From Congregibacter brevis (GTDB lineage: Bacteria; Pseudomonadota; Gammaproteobacteria; Pseudomonadales; Halieaceae): DNA of 64,000 nt. Shown piece by piece: positions 9,401-18,235 of this stretch (positions within the stretch are counted from its first letter, which is position 1; the number at the start of each line of letters is the position of its first letter). The DNA is taken from assembly GCF_045689245.1 (NCBI RefSeq), contig NZ_CP136865.1:1178001-1242000 (forward strand). Reading direction: 5' to 3'. Under the pieces are notes generated by a model, which worked only from the letters and a program-made list of their open reading frames with translations, searched no databases and was not told the origin of the DNA. Made by a program: the position numbers and the translations under genes.

Positions 9401-12044
9401 TGTTGAGGGCACAACCCGCGGCGTTTTTGACGTATGGTTAGATTCGCTGATAAAACGAGAGCAAGCTCGTAGCAACAATGATACCGAGCTGCTCTCGGTT
9501 TACTCTAGCCAAGAAGAACTTTTTAATGAGCTCACTTCATCTCAGGCGAATACTTTTACCACAATTTACAACGATCAGTTTGGCTCTACCGTACGCTCGG
9601 CGGAGTCGGAGTACGGTGTAGCCCTCCGTGACCGCGCTGCGGCCAATGCTCACGAGAGGGATATCCGCAGAGCCATCGATGCCATCGTCGAACAGGGCAC
9701 GGGCCCTGCGGTTATGATGAACGGCAAAGACGGCCTCATCGTCAACCGGGGTGAAATAGTCAATCACGCCGTCCTGGTCAACAGCGCCAGCGGCGAGATC
9801 TACAATGACACCGGCGGCAAGCTGGATAATGCCGGCGGTTACATCCAGAACAATGGCCTGCTGGTTAATCAGGGCGGCGCAGAACTGGTCAACAACGTTG
9901 GTGGCGTCATCGACAACGGCATGAAGGTCCTGCGCGATCTTGTCGGGATACTGGGAATCGCCGAGCTGGTCAATCTGGGCGAGCTGTCCAACAGCGGGGA
10001 AATCGTAAACAACGACACGCTGGTGAACTATGGCCAGATTGCCAACGGCGACAGCGCTGGTAATGGCGTGCTGGTCAACAATGGCATGGCGCATAACCTG
10101 GGTACCGTCACCAACGATGCAACGCTCAGCAATCTCGCCGGTGCACAGTTCAACAACCACGACACCGTGGTCAATAATGGTTTGTTGGTCAACGACGGAG
10201 TGTTCAACAACGGGCTTGATCCCTACGGCCAAGTAGGCACTAACGTGGTCTCTATTGGCCGAAGCACCGATGTCATGAGAGCAACAGGCTTCAATTTTTA
10301 CCGCTATGAGCAAGGAATTCGCGAATCTGAGAACGTGATCCTCGCGCTTAAGGAGCTGGTACGTGACAGCAGGGCGAGAGAAAATCTTGTGGGACTGGAA
10401 GAGGTTTCCACAGGTAATTTTTTGTTGGATCTTTTTTACACGCCGTTTAACCAGTTGCTAGAGGATGAGTACCGGAAGACCCTAAATGCCGCCCGAAGCA
10501 AGACCGAGGCGCTTGAAGGCAGGCTTGCTGATGCGGAGTCCCAACGCTTTATTGACGTCACCTTTCGCGACTCGTTGAACGCTGTGGTACGCGACAAGTA
10601 CATAGATACCGATGGGAATACGCGTTATGGCGAGTACGGCGTCGATCTGGCTAACGTGGTGTCTTACAACACCGCCAACCTGGAGAACAACGGCACCATT
10701 GAGAACCGTGGTTTGCTCAATAATCTTGCCACCATTACTAATAATGAAGGAGGCCTGATCCGAAACAGTGGCCTGCTCATGGTGGGTCAGTCCGGCAAAA
10801 TCAACAATGCTGGTCACCTGTTGATCGAGGAGACCCAATTCGAACGACTGGGTCCCTCGGGTGAGACCATCACTGAGTCATTGCCGGGTACGCTGGTCTC
10901 CAATGGGACTGTTGATAATTCGGGTTTGCTTGAAATCACATCTGGCACCCTGATCAATGGCACATTGGAGAATCGTGTTGCCGTTATCAATAACAGCGGG
11001 CAGATAAAGCTATCTGGTGCGGTGGAGTTGGTCACTGATCCCAGCGGAGTGACATCCAAAACCTATAAAACGGCCAGCTTGATTAACCAGGCCACCATCA
11101 ACAATCAATCCGGTGGAAAGTTGACGATTGGCTCTGCGGCCGCGTTGGTGCAAGACTCTTTAGCCTACGCGATGAATACCGTGGCGAACTTCGGCGATTT
11201 GGTGAATGAAGACGGCGCCAGCATCGAAAATTATGGGCACCTTTACAACGCGGGTCTGGTGGACAATCAGGCGGGTTCCAGCTTTGTTAATGAAGGCTTG
11301 CTCAACAACTCCGCTGCCGGGGAGGTTCGGTTTGCCGAGTCTACTACCCTGGGCGGACAGGTGATCAACAACGGCCTGATTACCATGGGCGATTCAGAGC
11401 TGCTGACGTTGACCGGTAGTATTGGCGGCAATGGAACCTTTGTCGGTGATACGCTGCTTAATCAGCTTGTGGACCCGTCACTGCGGCCCGAGGACCGTGA
11501 GGTCATCAACCCTGGTAATAGCCCCGGCCTGCTGACCTTTGACGGCAATGTCATTGCTATGGGTGTCAACTGGGTTATGGAGATTTGGGGTACCGAGCGA
11601 GGATCACAGTTCGGCTACGATGCCGTAGACATTACCGGCAGTTTCCAACTAGCTGGTGACATGTCACTTTCTATATTCTCTCTACTTGATTTCCAGAGTG
11701 TCACTTCTCAGTCGTTTACTTTCCTGTCCATCACCGGTGATCTGCTTGACGCAGCCGGTTTCGTGATACAGAGCTCGTTCGCGTTTAACAGCTTTGCCGA
11801 AAACCTGGGCGACAACTGGGCGGGGAGTTGGAACAGGAGCGGCAGTGGTTGGGGGCTGGTATTGGATTTCATTGGCGACGAAGCTGCAAACCAGGCGCTG
11901 GTCGATCAGTTGCCTGCTATATCTCTGGCGCGATTGCAGTCAGAGGCGTCTGATGTGCCGGCACCCGGAACGCTATTCCTGTTCCTGTCAGGGCTGGTGG
12001 CGGTACGCTATCGCCGCGTCGGTAGCGCCACCGCATCGGCTTGA
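6450..12044 (+). CDS. giant PEP-CTERM-like exported protein with Asn/Gly repeats
   Basis: This is a 1864-residue protein starting at ATG 6450, with AAGGA 7 bases upstream; an in-frame TTG at 6435 is less likely. The N-terminus is a signal peptide ending near AALAG. Residues to about 500 are acidic, beta-rich and unrecognised. Two long blocks, at about residues 1090-1255 and 1410-1625, repeat short turns such as NNGLLVN, VNNG and LENNG, which suggests a solenoid or beta-helix stalk. The C-terminus has VPAPGTL, a short hydrophobic helix and RYRR, a variant of the PEP-CTERM sorting signal that exosortase cleaves. No exosortase gene is in the window. A PrsT-like TPR lipoprotein follows on the same strand. 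It is probably a surface or matrix protein. Confidence 0.85.
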   Translation: MKSYSYLLPASFVVCTSAALAGVPTLYNTETVQYRGNNYTIDNASVWSADGPGRIEGSWELTESQWDYLLGRPPRARLGVGAVLEQCIVGYCIKAGAAAGLELEAYVLPYAEYAVDPGTFDASVNYAPSVDYQSSGLGVDFFKLNTDSGFDADASSFLVKAPSLEFETGLNINTNLNLFAEACLLGCFLDETYNLASLDFQLPLVQIDTLDSKAKVFSPPTGIEDIPVLIESIVELVELAATDTGFSLSGAGESALEDILYDDISAVLAKVSEDQWTDYKDDLKSKGDSGDTSAQQKLDRIEEAEAFIEASPVSLDFSNPFTENAEGEWGGVGGDIGTAGFGGDLLKIDLDVDEVIGYALGLTTGGTLGLETIGITDSPINVEVELLDLQIGPRFDLQTDLTLSPELMVDLAFTAPVLIKGEIGKQTSYQGTWENIPEIALVFTDPSEGLGEVDFNEAVVATPTFSVEAKLSNHTYIDVAVGGALSGLSATVEIEGFSSLEIGPVINFPFESDSLAQIDIYKAAFETGQWTAPTGDDRKSGATRTTTEFNPATQQNVEKVVITPFEGLSFDPSGEIVFQARSKTTDNDVARGDARVQQFLNTNKLIAADLAMRGYDEKPFDTFSSVLSTERLFEFSDSTVKTEVENVFRINVGQHAQVMTDGQFKVSDGGDSFQTSGDKLNIERGGSLELGARNPYGGSTGANPNQATQGAYGFINQNVTQIEGDLYMNGDRLAGGDPDRYKFVNTGGATLRVGTQGRLKFDGKFENQSTNERGFVTNNGNIELTAADNVSTGIFRQFYGAELDLFGTLSIYEGTDSNSNSFRDLYNNGQVTLYSGALLDVRGGEKIARVEQASDFLNQGELAIHNGATFVLSNNDAGIVPKQNQSVDRAIFENLHIVDNQGVIRNESGQKIINGSVGTDWQAMRGMDDPLAYARQQRDAALGPLPDDYASATLLAEQAANQANIKRLDFTSKLMSFVNDAAASVEGTTRGVFDVWLDSLIKREQARSNNDTELLSVYSSQEELFNELTSSQANTFTTIYNDQFGSTVRSAESEYGVALRDRAAANAHERDIRRAIDAIVEQGTGPAVMMNGKDGLIVNRGEIVNHAVLVNSASGEIYNDTGGKLDNAGGYIQNNGLLVNQGGAELVNNVGGVIDNGMKVLRDLVGILGIAELVNLGELSNSGEIVNNDTLVNYGQIANGDSAGNGVLVNNGMAHNLGTVTNDATLSNLAGAQFNNHDTVVNNGLLVNDGVFNNGLDPYGQVGTNVVSIGRSTDVMRATGFNFYRYEQGIRESENVILALKELVRDSRARENLVGLEEVSTGNFLLDLFYTPFNQLLEDEYRKTLNAARSKTEALEGRLADAESQRFIDVTFRDSLNAVVRDKYIDTDGNTRYGEYGVDLANVVSYNTANLENNGTIENRGLLNNLATITNNEGGLIRNSGLLMVGQSGKINNAGHLLIEETQFERLGPSGETITESLPGTLVSNGTVDNSGLLEITSGTLINGTLENRVAVINNSGQIKLSGAVELVTDPSGVTSKTYKTASLINQATINNQSGGKLTIGSAAALVQDSLAYAMNTVANFGDLVNEDGASIENYGHLYNAGLVDNQAGSSFVNEGLLNNSAAGEVRFAESTTLGGQVINNGLITMGDSELLTLTGSIGGNGTFVGDTLLNQLVDPSLRPEDREVINPGNSPGLLTFDGNVIAMGVNWVMEIWGTERGSQFGYDAVDITGSFQLAGDMSLSIFSLLDFQSVTSQSFTFLSITGDLLDAAGFVIQSSFAFNSFAENLGDNWAGSWNRSGSGWGLVLDFIGDEAANQALVDQLPAISLARLQSEASDVPAPGTLFLFLSGLVAVRYRRVGSATASA
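9715..10220 (+). repeat. first Asn/Gly short-repeat block of the PEP-CTERM protein
   Basis: The encoded protein repeats degenerate units of about 8-12 residues built on Asn-Asn-Gly, a hydrophobic pair and Val-Asn (for example NNGLLVNQGG, NNGLLVNDG, VNNGMAHN). The unit repeats at protein level, with only partial identity at DNA level. Confidence 0.7.
10660..11340 (+). repeat. second Asn/Gly short-repeat block of the PEP-CTERM protein
   Basis: This is the same kind of unit as the first block (LENNGTIENRG, LINQATINNQSG, LVDNQAGSS, LLNNSAAG). It is separated from the first block by about 150 residues of charged, helical-looking sequence. Confidence 0.65.
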
Positions 12045-12098
12045 TTTGTTCACCTCCACAGCCGTAGTAATCAAGGCCAACTCATCTTAAGCTGGGCT

Positions 12099-12130
12099 GG
12101 CGCTTCTCTGTGGAGGCGCCGTTTCTTTTA
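12099..12130 (+). terminator. possible terminator after the PEP-CTERM gene
   Basis: GGCGC (12099-12103) pairs with GCGCC (12116-12120) and is followed by a T-rich run broken by one C. The stem is short, so the call is tentative. The TPR lipoprotein gene starts 50 bases downstream. Confidence 0.35.
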
Positions 12131-12169
12131 GATAATCTCTGACACTTACCAGTACGCTGGAGACAAGCT

Positions 12170-14734
12170 ATGCGGGTCCGCGTCCTCATTGTTGCCACAG
12201 TCATGTTACTGGCGGCCTGCTCACGACCAAGTACACCGCCCGAGTATGTTGAGGCGGGCAGAGCGGCTGCGGCAGCAGGGCGCTCCAACGAAGCAGCCTT
12301 GTACTACAAACAGGCCTTGCAGGAAGACCTCGACTACATCGAGGCGCGTTTGGAACTGGGCGTCCTGTACATTGCCTTGGGCGATTTGGAAGCAGCGCAG
12401 CGGTTTTTGAGCGCTGCGGTCGAGGCGGATTACCAGCTCGACACCGCTGTGCCCCTGCTGGCGTCTGCTTTGCTGCAGCAAAATAGGGTTTTTGCGCTGG
12501 AGCAGTTGCTGGACGAGCATAAGGCGGCAGCGCTGGAACCCGCGACTCACCTGCAGTTGGGTCTGTATGAGGTCTTGTTGTATGCCCGCACTAACCGCCA
12601 TGATACAGGTCGAATGGCGCTTACGGCCTTGGGCGATGCAGCGCTCGATTGTGAGTTGTGCCTGCTAACCGAGGCTCACTTGCGCAGCAATGACGCCCCC
12701 ACCGATGCTTTGGCAACACTGGACGAGTTGTTGCTGCGGTACCCCGATAACGCAGAGGCCCACCTGCTGCGCGGGCAGTTGTATTTTGCCCTGCGAAACC
12801 CCACTCGCGCCTTTCAGGACTTTGAAGACTTCAAGCGTTTACAGCCACTGGCGGGCTACGCACAATTCCTGCTTGCGATGACGGCACTGCAGTTGGAAGA
12901 CCGAGCGATCGCCGAGCGTCATGTGAACAAGCTACTGGCGGCCAACCCTCGGCAGCCGCTGGCTAACCATCTAAAAGCCTTGTTGGCATTTGAACACGGT
13001 GACTATGCCCTTGCTGGTGAGCACGCGGAACTCTCTATGGGTCGAGGCCTCAAGTCGCCCGCCAATTTCCTTGTCGCCGGGGTTTCGGCCTATCATCTGG
13101 CTAGGCCGGAGGCCGCCCTGCATTATCTTCGCAAGGCCTCAGTGGCTTACCCGCGTAACGCCGAACTGCAGCGCTTGATGATGCTCCTTAACCTGCAGCT
13201 TGGCGACCTCAGCGCGGCGCAGGAGAGCTTTGTCAGCCACGATCTGCGTAATGTTGAGGACGTGCTCTTCGGCAATTTGATGGCTTATCAATTAGTGCAA
13301 CGAGGACGTTTTGGCGAAGCAGGCAGTGTTCTGGACTACCTCGAAAACACTCCGGTCAGGCAGCCTGCCATTCGTTTACAAACCCAGGCATTGAAGGCAC
13401 AGCTGGAGCTTGGTGAGGTAATGGCAGGCGAAGAGCTTTCAGCAGAGGCGGAGGAGGGGGAGTCCACCGGGCGTATGGTGCGTATCATGATTTTGTTGGA
13501 ATCAAATGCACCGGAGGAAGCCCAGCAGCAGGCAGAGGAGTGGTTGCGCGATGAGCCAGGCAGTGTGGATGCCCTGAACGTGCAGGCCTACGTTTTTCAG
13601 CAAACTGACCAGCCCCAACTTGCTTTGGAATTGTATGAGCGGGCGCTGTCCATTGACCCGGCCAACAGCCCCAGTTTGTTTTACCTTGCGGCGCAAGCGG
13701 TGGAGCAAACAGCCTACCGTCGAGCCACTGAGCTCTACCTGACTGTTCTTTATAACAACCCGGAGAATCTTTCGGCGCTGCGAGCGCTACTGGGGCTGAC
13801 TTTTGCTACCCAGGCAGCACCGGATTGGGACCAGCTGCTGCAACCACTTAACAACGCGGTGTTATCCGATGATCAGGTGGTAGCAGTCTCCGATGCGCTG
13901 TTCCAGTGGCAGCAATACTCAAAACTGAATGCTTTTCTCGCCGAGGCCAGAGAGCAGTCCGAGTGGTCTGACACCTTGTGGATGATTTGGCTCAAGAACG
14001 AGTTTTACCTGTTTGGTGTGGATCAATTTCTGGAGAAATTCGATCTTTACTACCAACAAAACTCGCTCCCCGATCACGTCCTTTTTGCTCTTTCGGTACT
14101 AGAACAGCAGGGCCAGTGGGAGCTCTCACTGACGCTAATTGATCGTCTGGATGAGAACACTCAGCGAGCACAATCCTTGCAGCTGGCCAAAGCCGTTGCC
14201 CTTGTAGAGCTACAGCAGTTCGATGAGGCGGAGCAGCTACTAGCGCAGTGGCCGGGGGAGGGTGCACTCGCGTCTGCCCGTTGGTATCTCCAGGGTCGGT
14301 TAAAGGGAGTTCAAGGCGACTTGCCTCAGTCGGCGAGCTACCTGTCGGCCTACTACGACAGCTCTCCCGGATTTCACTCGGTGAGTCATCTGGCCGATGT
14401 GCTGCTAGAGGATGGGCGAACCGAAGATATGGCCGCGCTGGCTCGACGGCATATGTCAGAACACCCGTCGGATGACAGCGCGCGCCTTGCACTGGCGCTC
14501 AGGTTGGCGCCAACGCATTCGGAGGTAGCGCTGGAACTGCTGCAGAACGAGCGAAGTGACTGGCAGATACGTCGCAGCTGGAAGATGTCCAACAATGTGG
14601 CCTGGCTATATTTGCAGCAGGGTCTACCACAAGAAGCGTTGCCTTACGCCAATAACGCGCTAGCACTCAACCCCGAAGACGAGCAGGTGAAGGTCACCCA
14701 CGCCCGGGTGTTACGGGCGCTGGAGGGCTCTTAG
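12170..14734 (+). CDS. prsT: PrsT-like TPR-repeat lipoprotein of the PEP-CTERM system
   Basis: The 854-residue product begins with a lipoprotein signal whose lipobox LLAAC puts the acylated Cys at residue 17. The rest is tetratricopeptide helices (for example AALYYKQALQEDLDYIEARLELG and similar units down to NNALALNPEDEQ). Length, lipobox and position next to a PEP-CTERM-type protein fit PrsT, a TPR lipoprotein that accompanies exosortase systems; its exact role in the family is not settled. GGAGAC 8 bases before the ATG serves as ribosome site. It could instead be a general TPR scaffold, since the exosortase and EPS genes that usually sit beside prsT are not here. Confidence 0.72.
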   Translation: MRVRVLIVATVMLLAACSRPSTPPEYVEAGRAAAAAGRSNEAALYYKQALQEDLDYIEARLELGVLYIALGDLEAAQRFLSAAVEADYQLDTAVPLLASALLQQNRVFALEQLLDEHKAAALEPATHLQLGLYEVLLYARTNRHDTGRMALTALGDAALDCELCLLTEAHLRSNDAPTDALATLDELLLRYPDNAEAHLLRGQLYFALRNPTRAFQDFEDFKRLQPLAGYAQFLLAMTALQLEDRAIAERHVNKLLAANPRQPLANHLKALLAFEHGDYALAGEHAELSMGRGLKSPANFLVAGVSAYHLARPEAALHYLRKASVAYPRNAELQRLMMLLNLQLGDLSAAQESFVSHDLRNVEDVLFGNLMAYQLVQRGRFGEAGSVLDYLENTPVRQPAIRLQTQALKAQLELGEVMAGEELSAEAEEGESTGRMVRIMILLESNAPEEAQQQAEEWLRDEPGSVDALNVQAYVFQQTDQPQLALELYERALSIDPANSPSLFYLAAQAVEQTAYRRATELYLTVLYNNPENLSALRALLGLTFATQAAPDWDQLLQPLNNAVLSDDQVVAVSDALFQWQQYSKLNAFLAEAREQSEWSDTLWMIWLKNEFYLFGVDQFLEKFDLYYQQNSLPDHVLFALSVLEQQGQWELSLTLIDRLDENTQRAQSLQLAKAVALVELQQFDEAEQLLAQWPGEGALASARWYLQGRLKGVQGDLPQSASYLSAYYDSSPGFHSVSHLADVLLEDGRTEDMAALARRHMSEHPSDDSARLALALRLAPTHSEVALELLQNERSDWQIRRSWKMSNNVAWLYLQQGLPQEALPYANNALALNPEDEQVKVTHARVLRALEGS

Positions 14735-14877
14735 GACTTTGGCTGTAGAAAAAAATGGTCGCTGCTTAGTGTTTAGCGCGGGCCACTAAATTTTTGATGA
14801 TTTAACTATTGTGTTTGGCGCTGTCATACCCGTCGCTCTCTAGAACGGGCCGAACGCTCGTTAGATGAGCGCTGTAT

Positions 14878-15396
14878 CTACTTCGTCTCAAGTACTCCGT
14901 ACTTCCTCTGTAACTCACTCACGGTCGTCTCTGCAGCCGAGTACTCGACGTAATCATGATGTTCTTTAACTTTGCCATCCGTTACGCGAATTATCGAAAG
15001 CACCTTTCCCGGAAGGCTTATCCAGTCTTTGTCGACGTTCCAGTAAGCGCCCGCTACACGCACATTGATATCGAGATTCACAACAAAGTATCCCGCTGTT
15101 TCGAAACACTGAGTGGTTGTGTAGCTGATCTTGCTTGTTCCTGACTCTTCGGACCCACTGCGCCAAAAACCGGCAATGCTGGGGGGGCCTACGCGATGGA
15201 TGGGGTCACTATCAAAGTAGATCATTGTCGGGTCAGTGTAGACAGCGTCATCGGCAAGCATGGATTCCATCTTCGACCAATTCATTGTTTCGATAGCGCT
15301 AAGGTATTGCTGAGCGACAGAGCCTTCGGGGCATGCGTAGATCGTACTAGCTGACAACAGTTGCACGCAGAGGCCGAAGGCGAACATTTTGTTCAT
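14878..15396 (-). CDS. secreted NTF2/SnoaL-like protein
   Basis: This 172-residue protein has a cleavable signal peptide (ending near TIYACPEG) and then a SnoaL-like alpha+beta fold pattern: a helix with YLSAIETMNW, then DDAVYTDPTMIYF, and a long curved sheet ending with GKVKEHHDYVEY. Such domains bind small molecules or act as isomerases, and the ligand here is unknown. It lies 62 bases downstream of the serine hydrolase gene on the same strand and may be co-transcribed. GGAG lies 11 bases before the ATG. Confidence 0.7.
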   Translation of the reverse strand: MNKMFAFGLCVQLLSASTIYACPEGSVAQQYLSAIETMNWSKMESMLADDAVYTDPTMIYFDSDPIHRVGPPSIAGFWRSGSEESGTSKISYTTTQCFETAGYFVVNLDINVRVAGAYWNVDKDWISLPGKVLSIIRVTDGKVKEHHDYVEYSAAETTVSELQRKYGVLETK

Positions 15397-15458
15397 CGCT
15401 ATCGCGCTCCGTCGTCAATCTTTTTCATCGTTAAAGTGTAGGACAGCCTCCAGGGCTC

Positions 15459-17024
15459 TCATGGATCAATTCGCTCCATGTAAGAGTCACCATTGATCAT
15501 TCGCGTGACTCGGCCATTCTCCTCGACGAAGCGTGTGACTTCTCCCACTGGTCCGCCTCCCGTCTCCGCTTTGATGACAAAAGTGTCGCCTGTGAGCGGC
15601 TCTAGGGTCGAACGGATCTTAAGTCTTGGCGCGTTGATGTTGATCAGCACCAGTTCCTCATTCATCTCGACGACCTGAAAATCGCCCCAAGGGCTGCGAT
15701 AGATCCCGGCAAAGCGTGCCCACTCTGGATCCCAACGCTTTTCGCTGTCTGTTTTTGTCGCTTTTGCTACGGCTGTGCCAACGGTTTCCATGAGCTGTGC
15801 AGAGAGCTGGGAGGGGTAAGAGTCCAACGTATTGGTGAGAACAATCGCGCCAATCTCATCGTCTAACTGTATCCGCGTATGCGTGGTGTAGCCGGGATAG
15901 CCACCGCCATGGCCGACCTGCAGTTTGTCGCCCACCCGCATCACCGAAAAACCAATACCCTGGCCCCGCGTCCAGTCATTCTCTAGCATGCGCACACGAT
16001 GCATCTCCCTGAGTGAGGCTGTACTGAGTATGCGATTGTCACCGCGGGGACCTTCACGAAACTGTGCGGATACAAAAGCCGCCATGTCCTCAATGGTTGA
16101 TGTGAGGCCAGTCGCGGACGACATTGAGCGAGCATCCACAAAGGGCATGACCTCACGCTCTTGATTCGGAATCCGTCTGCCGTAACCCGTCGCCAGTTGC
16201 GGGTCTTCGGCGTCAACACTGCTCGCCGACATCGCCAGAGGATCAAAAATATTATCTTGTAAGTAAGCTGGCCAAGACTGGCCGCTGACAGTTTCTACTA
16301 TCATGCCAGCGAGCGCGTAGGCCAAGTTAGAGTACTTCCAACGCACCTCCGGTGAGAACGCCGCTTGCCGCTCGGGAAGTAGTGCTTGGAGCTCTTTCTT
16401 GGTGGGGAACTCATAATCGGACCAATGAGTTCCAGCCTCGCGGGGAAGTCCTGAGCTGTGGGTAAGTAGGTGTTCAACAGTTACCGCTGGGTCATCAGCG
16501 GTAGCCGTTTTAAACTCAAACCATGGCAGGTAGTCGGAGACTGGGTCGTCAAGACGTAGCAGGCCCTTTTCACGAAGCTGCATGATCGCGGTCGCTGTAA
16601 ACAGCTTGCTGTGGGACGCCATCCTGAATCGGGTGTCGTCGGTCATCGGACGCTTATTCGAGAGATCTGCATAACCGAAGCCTTTAGACCAAATCAAGTC
16701 ATCACCTTTGACGAGCCCAACTACAATGCCCGGGAGTTCCCGCTGAGCGATTTGGCCCTCCAGCCAGGCCGAGAACAGGCGAATCGATGCCTGTACATCG
16801 GGATTTTCCATCGGGGTTAGATCGGAGATAGTTGAGGCAGATTCCCCAATGGGCGGGTCACCGGCTTGGGCAACCGCAAAAGCGCTGGCAAGTACTAGTG
16901 CAATGATTGCCGCTAGTGAGCGCTTTGATTTGTACAAGGCGGTTGAATCGTTTGGGCGTACTGTAGGACTCACTGAGCGTTTCATATGTCTCACGTCAAA
17001 GGCTGTGTGTATCAAGGCTAGCAT
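15459..17024 (-). CDS. exported class C beta-lactamase-family serine hydrolase
   Basis: The product is 521 residues with a hydrophobic export segment (SLAAIIALVLASAFAVAQA at about 36-54). The penicillin-binding/class C fold shows SHSK as the SxxK nucleophile motif, YSN as the YxN motif and HGGG as the third (KTG-like) motif. A C-terminal lipocalin-like sheet follows, as in many esterases and D-aminopeptidases of this family. It probably hydrolyses esters or peptides in the periplasm rather than acting as a resistance enzyme. The start is uncertain: the Met at 16985 (MKRSVSP) is an equally good choice and neither has a strong ribosome site. Confidence 0.85.
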   Translation of the reverse strand: MLALIHTAFDVRHMKRSVSPTVRPNDSTALYKSKRSLAAIIALVLASAFAVAQAGDPPIGESASTISDLTPMENPDVQASIRLFSAWLEGQIAQRELPGIVVGLVKGDDLIWSKGFGYADLSNKRPMTDDTRFRMASHSKLFTATAIMQLREKGLLRLDDPVSDYLPWFEFKTATADDPAVTVEHLLTHSSGLPREAGTHWSDYEFPTKKELQALLPERQAAFSPEVRWKYSNLAYALAGMIVETVSGQSWPAYLQDNIFDPLAMSASSVDAEDPQLATGYGRRIPNQEREVMPFVDARSMSSATGLTSTIEDMAAFVSAQFREGPRGDNRILSTASLREMHRVRMLENDWTRGQGIGFSVMRVGDKLQVGHGGGYPGYTTHTRIQLDDEIGAIVLTNTLDSYPSQLSAQLMETVGTAVAKATKTDSEKRWDPEWARFAGIYRSPWGDFQVVEMNEELVLININAPRLKIRSTLEPLTGDTFVIKAETGGGPVGEVTRFVEENGRVTRMINGDSYMERIDP

Positions 17025-17093
17025 GTTTGAGTGTCGCGGCTTGGTTCCCGCGAACGTCGGTCGCAGGAGTAACTTCTATTATGCGTCGTCTTC

Positions 17094-18167
17094 TTAGGAA
17101 CCGTCTTTTACACCCCTAACCCCGAGATGCCGGCGTAAGAATCCCGAGGCCATGGCAAGAGATTTTTCAGTTTCTTTGCTATCAAAACGTTCCAGATGAT
17201 GGCGTGGACTGTCCCAGTAGCGTATTTCTCCGTGACCGCCGGCTTCTCGCATCTTCTCTATCATGCGCAGGGCATCGTCAAAGTGCATGTCATAGCGGCT
17301 CGTGTGTACTGCAAGCGGTGGTAGTCCTTTCAATTCAGCAAAAATCGCCGAAGCGAAGGGGTCTGTCGTGGGGACAACCCCTAGATAGGCTTTTGCGCAA
17401 AACGCCGCTGTTTCCATACGAAAAGGACTGTCTGCGGTGGCGCTCTTTGTAATGTAGGACCAACCGGACAAGCTCAGATCGTTCCAGGGAGAAAACAGCT
17501 GCAGGGCAACAGGCATTTCTTGGCCTTGCTCCTGAATTTTCAGCAACGCACCTAAGGTCACGCTCGCTCCTGCCGTATCTGCGGCAAGAACCACGTTGCG
17601 CGCTCCGTAGCGCTCTATGCCCCACTGACATAGAGCCACAGTGTCATTGATCGCCGCGGGAAAGGGCGCTTCGGGAGCCAAGGCGTGTTGGTTAATCACG
17701 GTGTCGGTGAGGCAGAGTTCACCAAGCTGCCGGGCGCAGTTTAGTTGCGCAGAGGACGGCGGAAGCATAAACCCACCGCCCGCGGTATAAATCAAAAGCT
17801 GATCGTTTTTGGGGGAATCACAGAGCCACGCTGCATGAGCGGGGGCGTTATCAACAGGTTCCAAGTCAAAGGACGGTTTAGCCGTAACAGCAAGCGTACC
17901 TGCTCGTCCGCTAGCGTAGTCGCTTCGAAGCTCTAAAAGTATCGATTCAAGGCGTTCACGATCGTCCAGGTGATCGAATGCACGGCGGATTCTTTTTAGC
18001 AAAACGCGCTCGATTACACGGTTTTCGAGGCGCGAAAAAAAACGATCGCACAACAGTCGCCAATGCTGACGCTCGTCAGCAATACGCGTTGCTAGACCGT
18101 CCTGATGCAACTGCAGCAGCCGCTGACCCGGCGATAGCGCTAGGGTGGTGGCAAACCCGTCAGCCAT
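17094..18167 (-). CDS. HSL-family alpha/beta hydrolase homologue with Thr in place of the nucleophile Ser
   Basis: The 357-residue protein follows the hormone-sensitive-lipase layout. A helical N-terminal cap of about 115 residues precedes a strand ending in TAGGGF (T128-F133, where active members have HGGGF), then the nucleophile elbow ADTAGAS, where active members have GDSAGG. The codon at 17574-17576 is ACG on the coding strand, so the nucleophile position is Thr198. Possible acid and base residues remain in SRYDMHFDD and SPRHHLERFD. With both the oxyanion His and the Ser changed it may be inactive, or use Thr, or bind a ligand. It is divergent from a small LuxR-type gene across a perfect palindrome. 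Confidence 0.75.
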   Translation of the reverse strand: MADGFATTLALSPGQRLLQLHQDGLATRIADERQHWRLLCDRFFSRLENRVIERVLLKRIRRAFDHLDDRERLESILLELRSDYASGRAGTLAVTAKPSFDLEPVDNAPAHAAWLCDSPKNDQLLIYTAGGGFMLPPSSAQLNCARQLGELCLTDTVINQHALAPEAPFPAAINDTVALCQWGIERYGARNVVLAADTAGASVTLGALLKIQEQGQEMPVALQLFSPWNDLSLSGWSYITKSATADSPFRMETAAFCAKAYLGVVPTTDPFASAIFAELKGLPPLAVHTSRYDMHFDDALRMIEKMREAGGHGEIRYWDSPRHHLERFDSKETEKSLAMASGFLRRHLGVRGVKDGS

Positions 18168-18183
18168 TAGCTCTTGTCCGATT

Positions 18184-18197
18184 TAAGAGGCCTCTTA
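18184..18197. promoter_or_regulatory. perfect 14-base palindrome, likely operator
   Basis: TAAGAGGCCTCTTA is identical to its reverse complement. It sits 17 bases upstream of the HSL-like gene start and about 39 bases upstream of the likely start of the divergent LuxR-type gene. The position suits an operator that controls one or both. The small LuxR-type protein is the obvious candidate binder. Confidence 0.55.
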
Positions 18198-18235
18198 TAC
18201 TAAAGAGCACCGTCATTCGGAACAATGGGGTTCTT

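Noticed and set aside
9537..10313. 258-codon frame antisense to the Asn/Gly repeats of the PEP-CTERM protein
   Set aside because: It is the reverse of repetitive NNG-type codons and shows no independent signal or domain.
13992..14492. 166-codon antisense frame in the TPR lipoprotein gene
   Set aside because: There is no domain and it is fully covered by a well-supported TPR protein.
17978..18235. Upstream extension of the LuxR-type frame
   Set aside because: It would overlap the oppositely oriented hydrolase by about 190 bases and has no recognised domain, so a start at 18236 was chosen.
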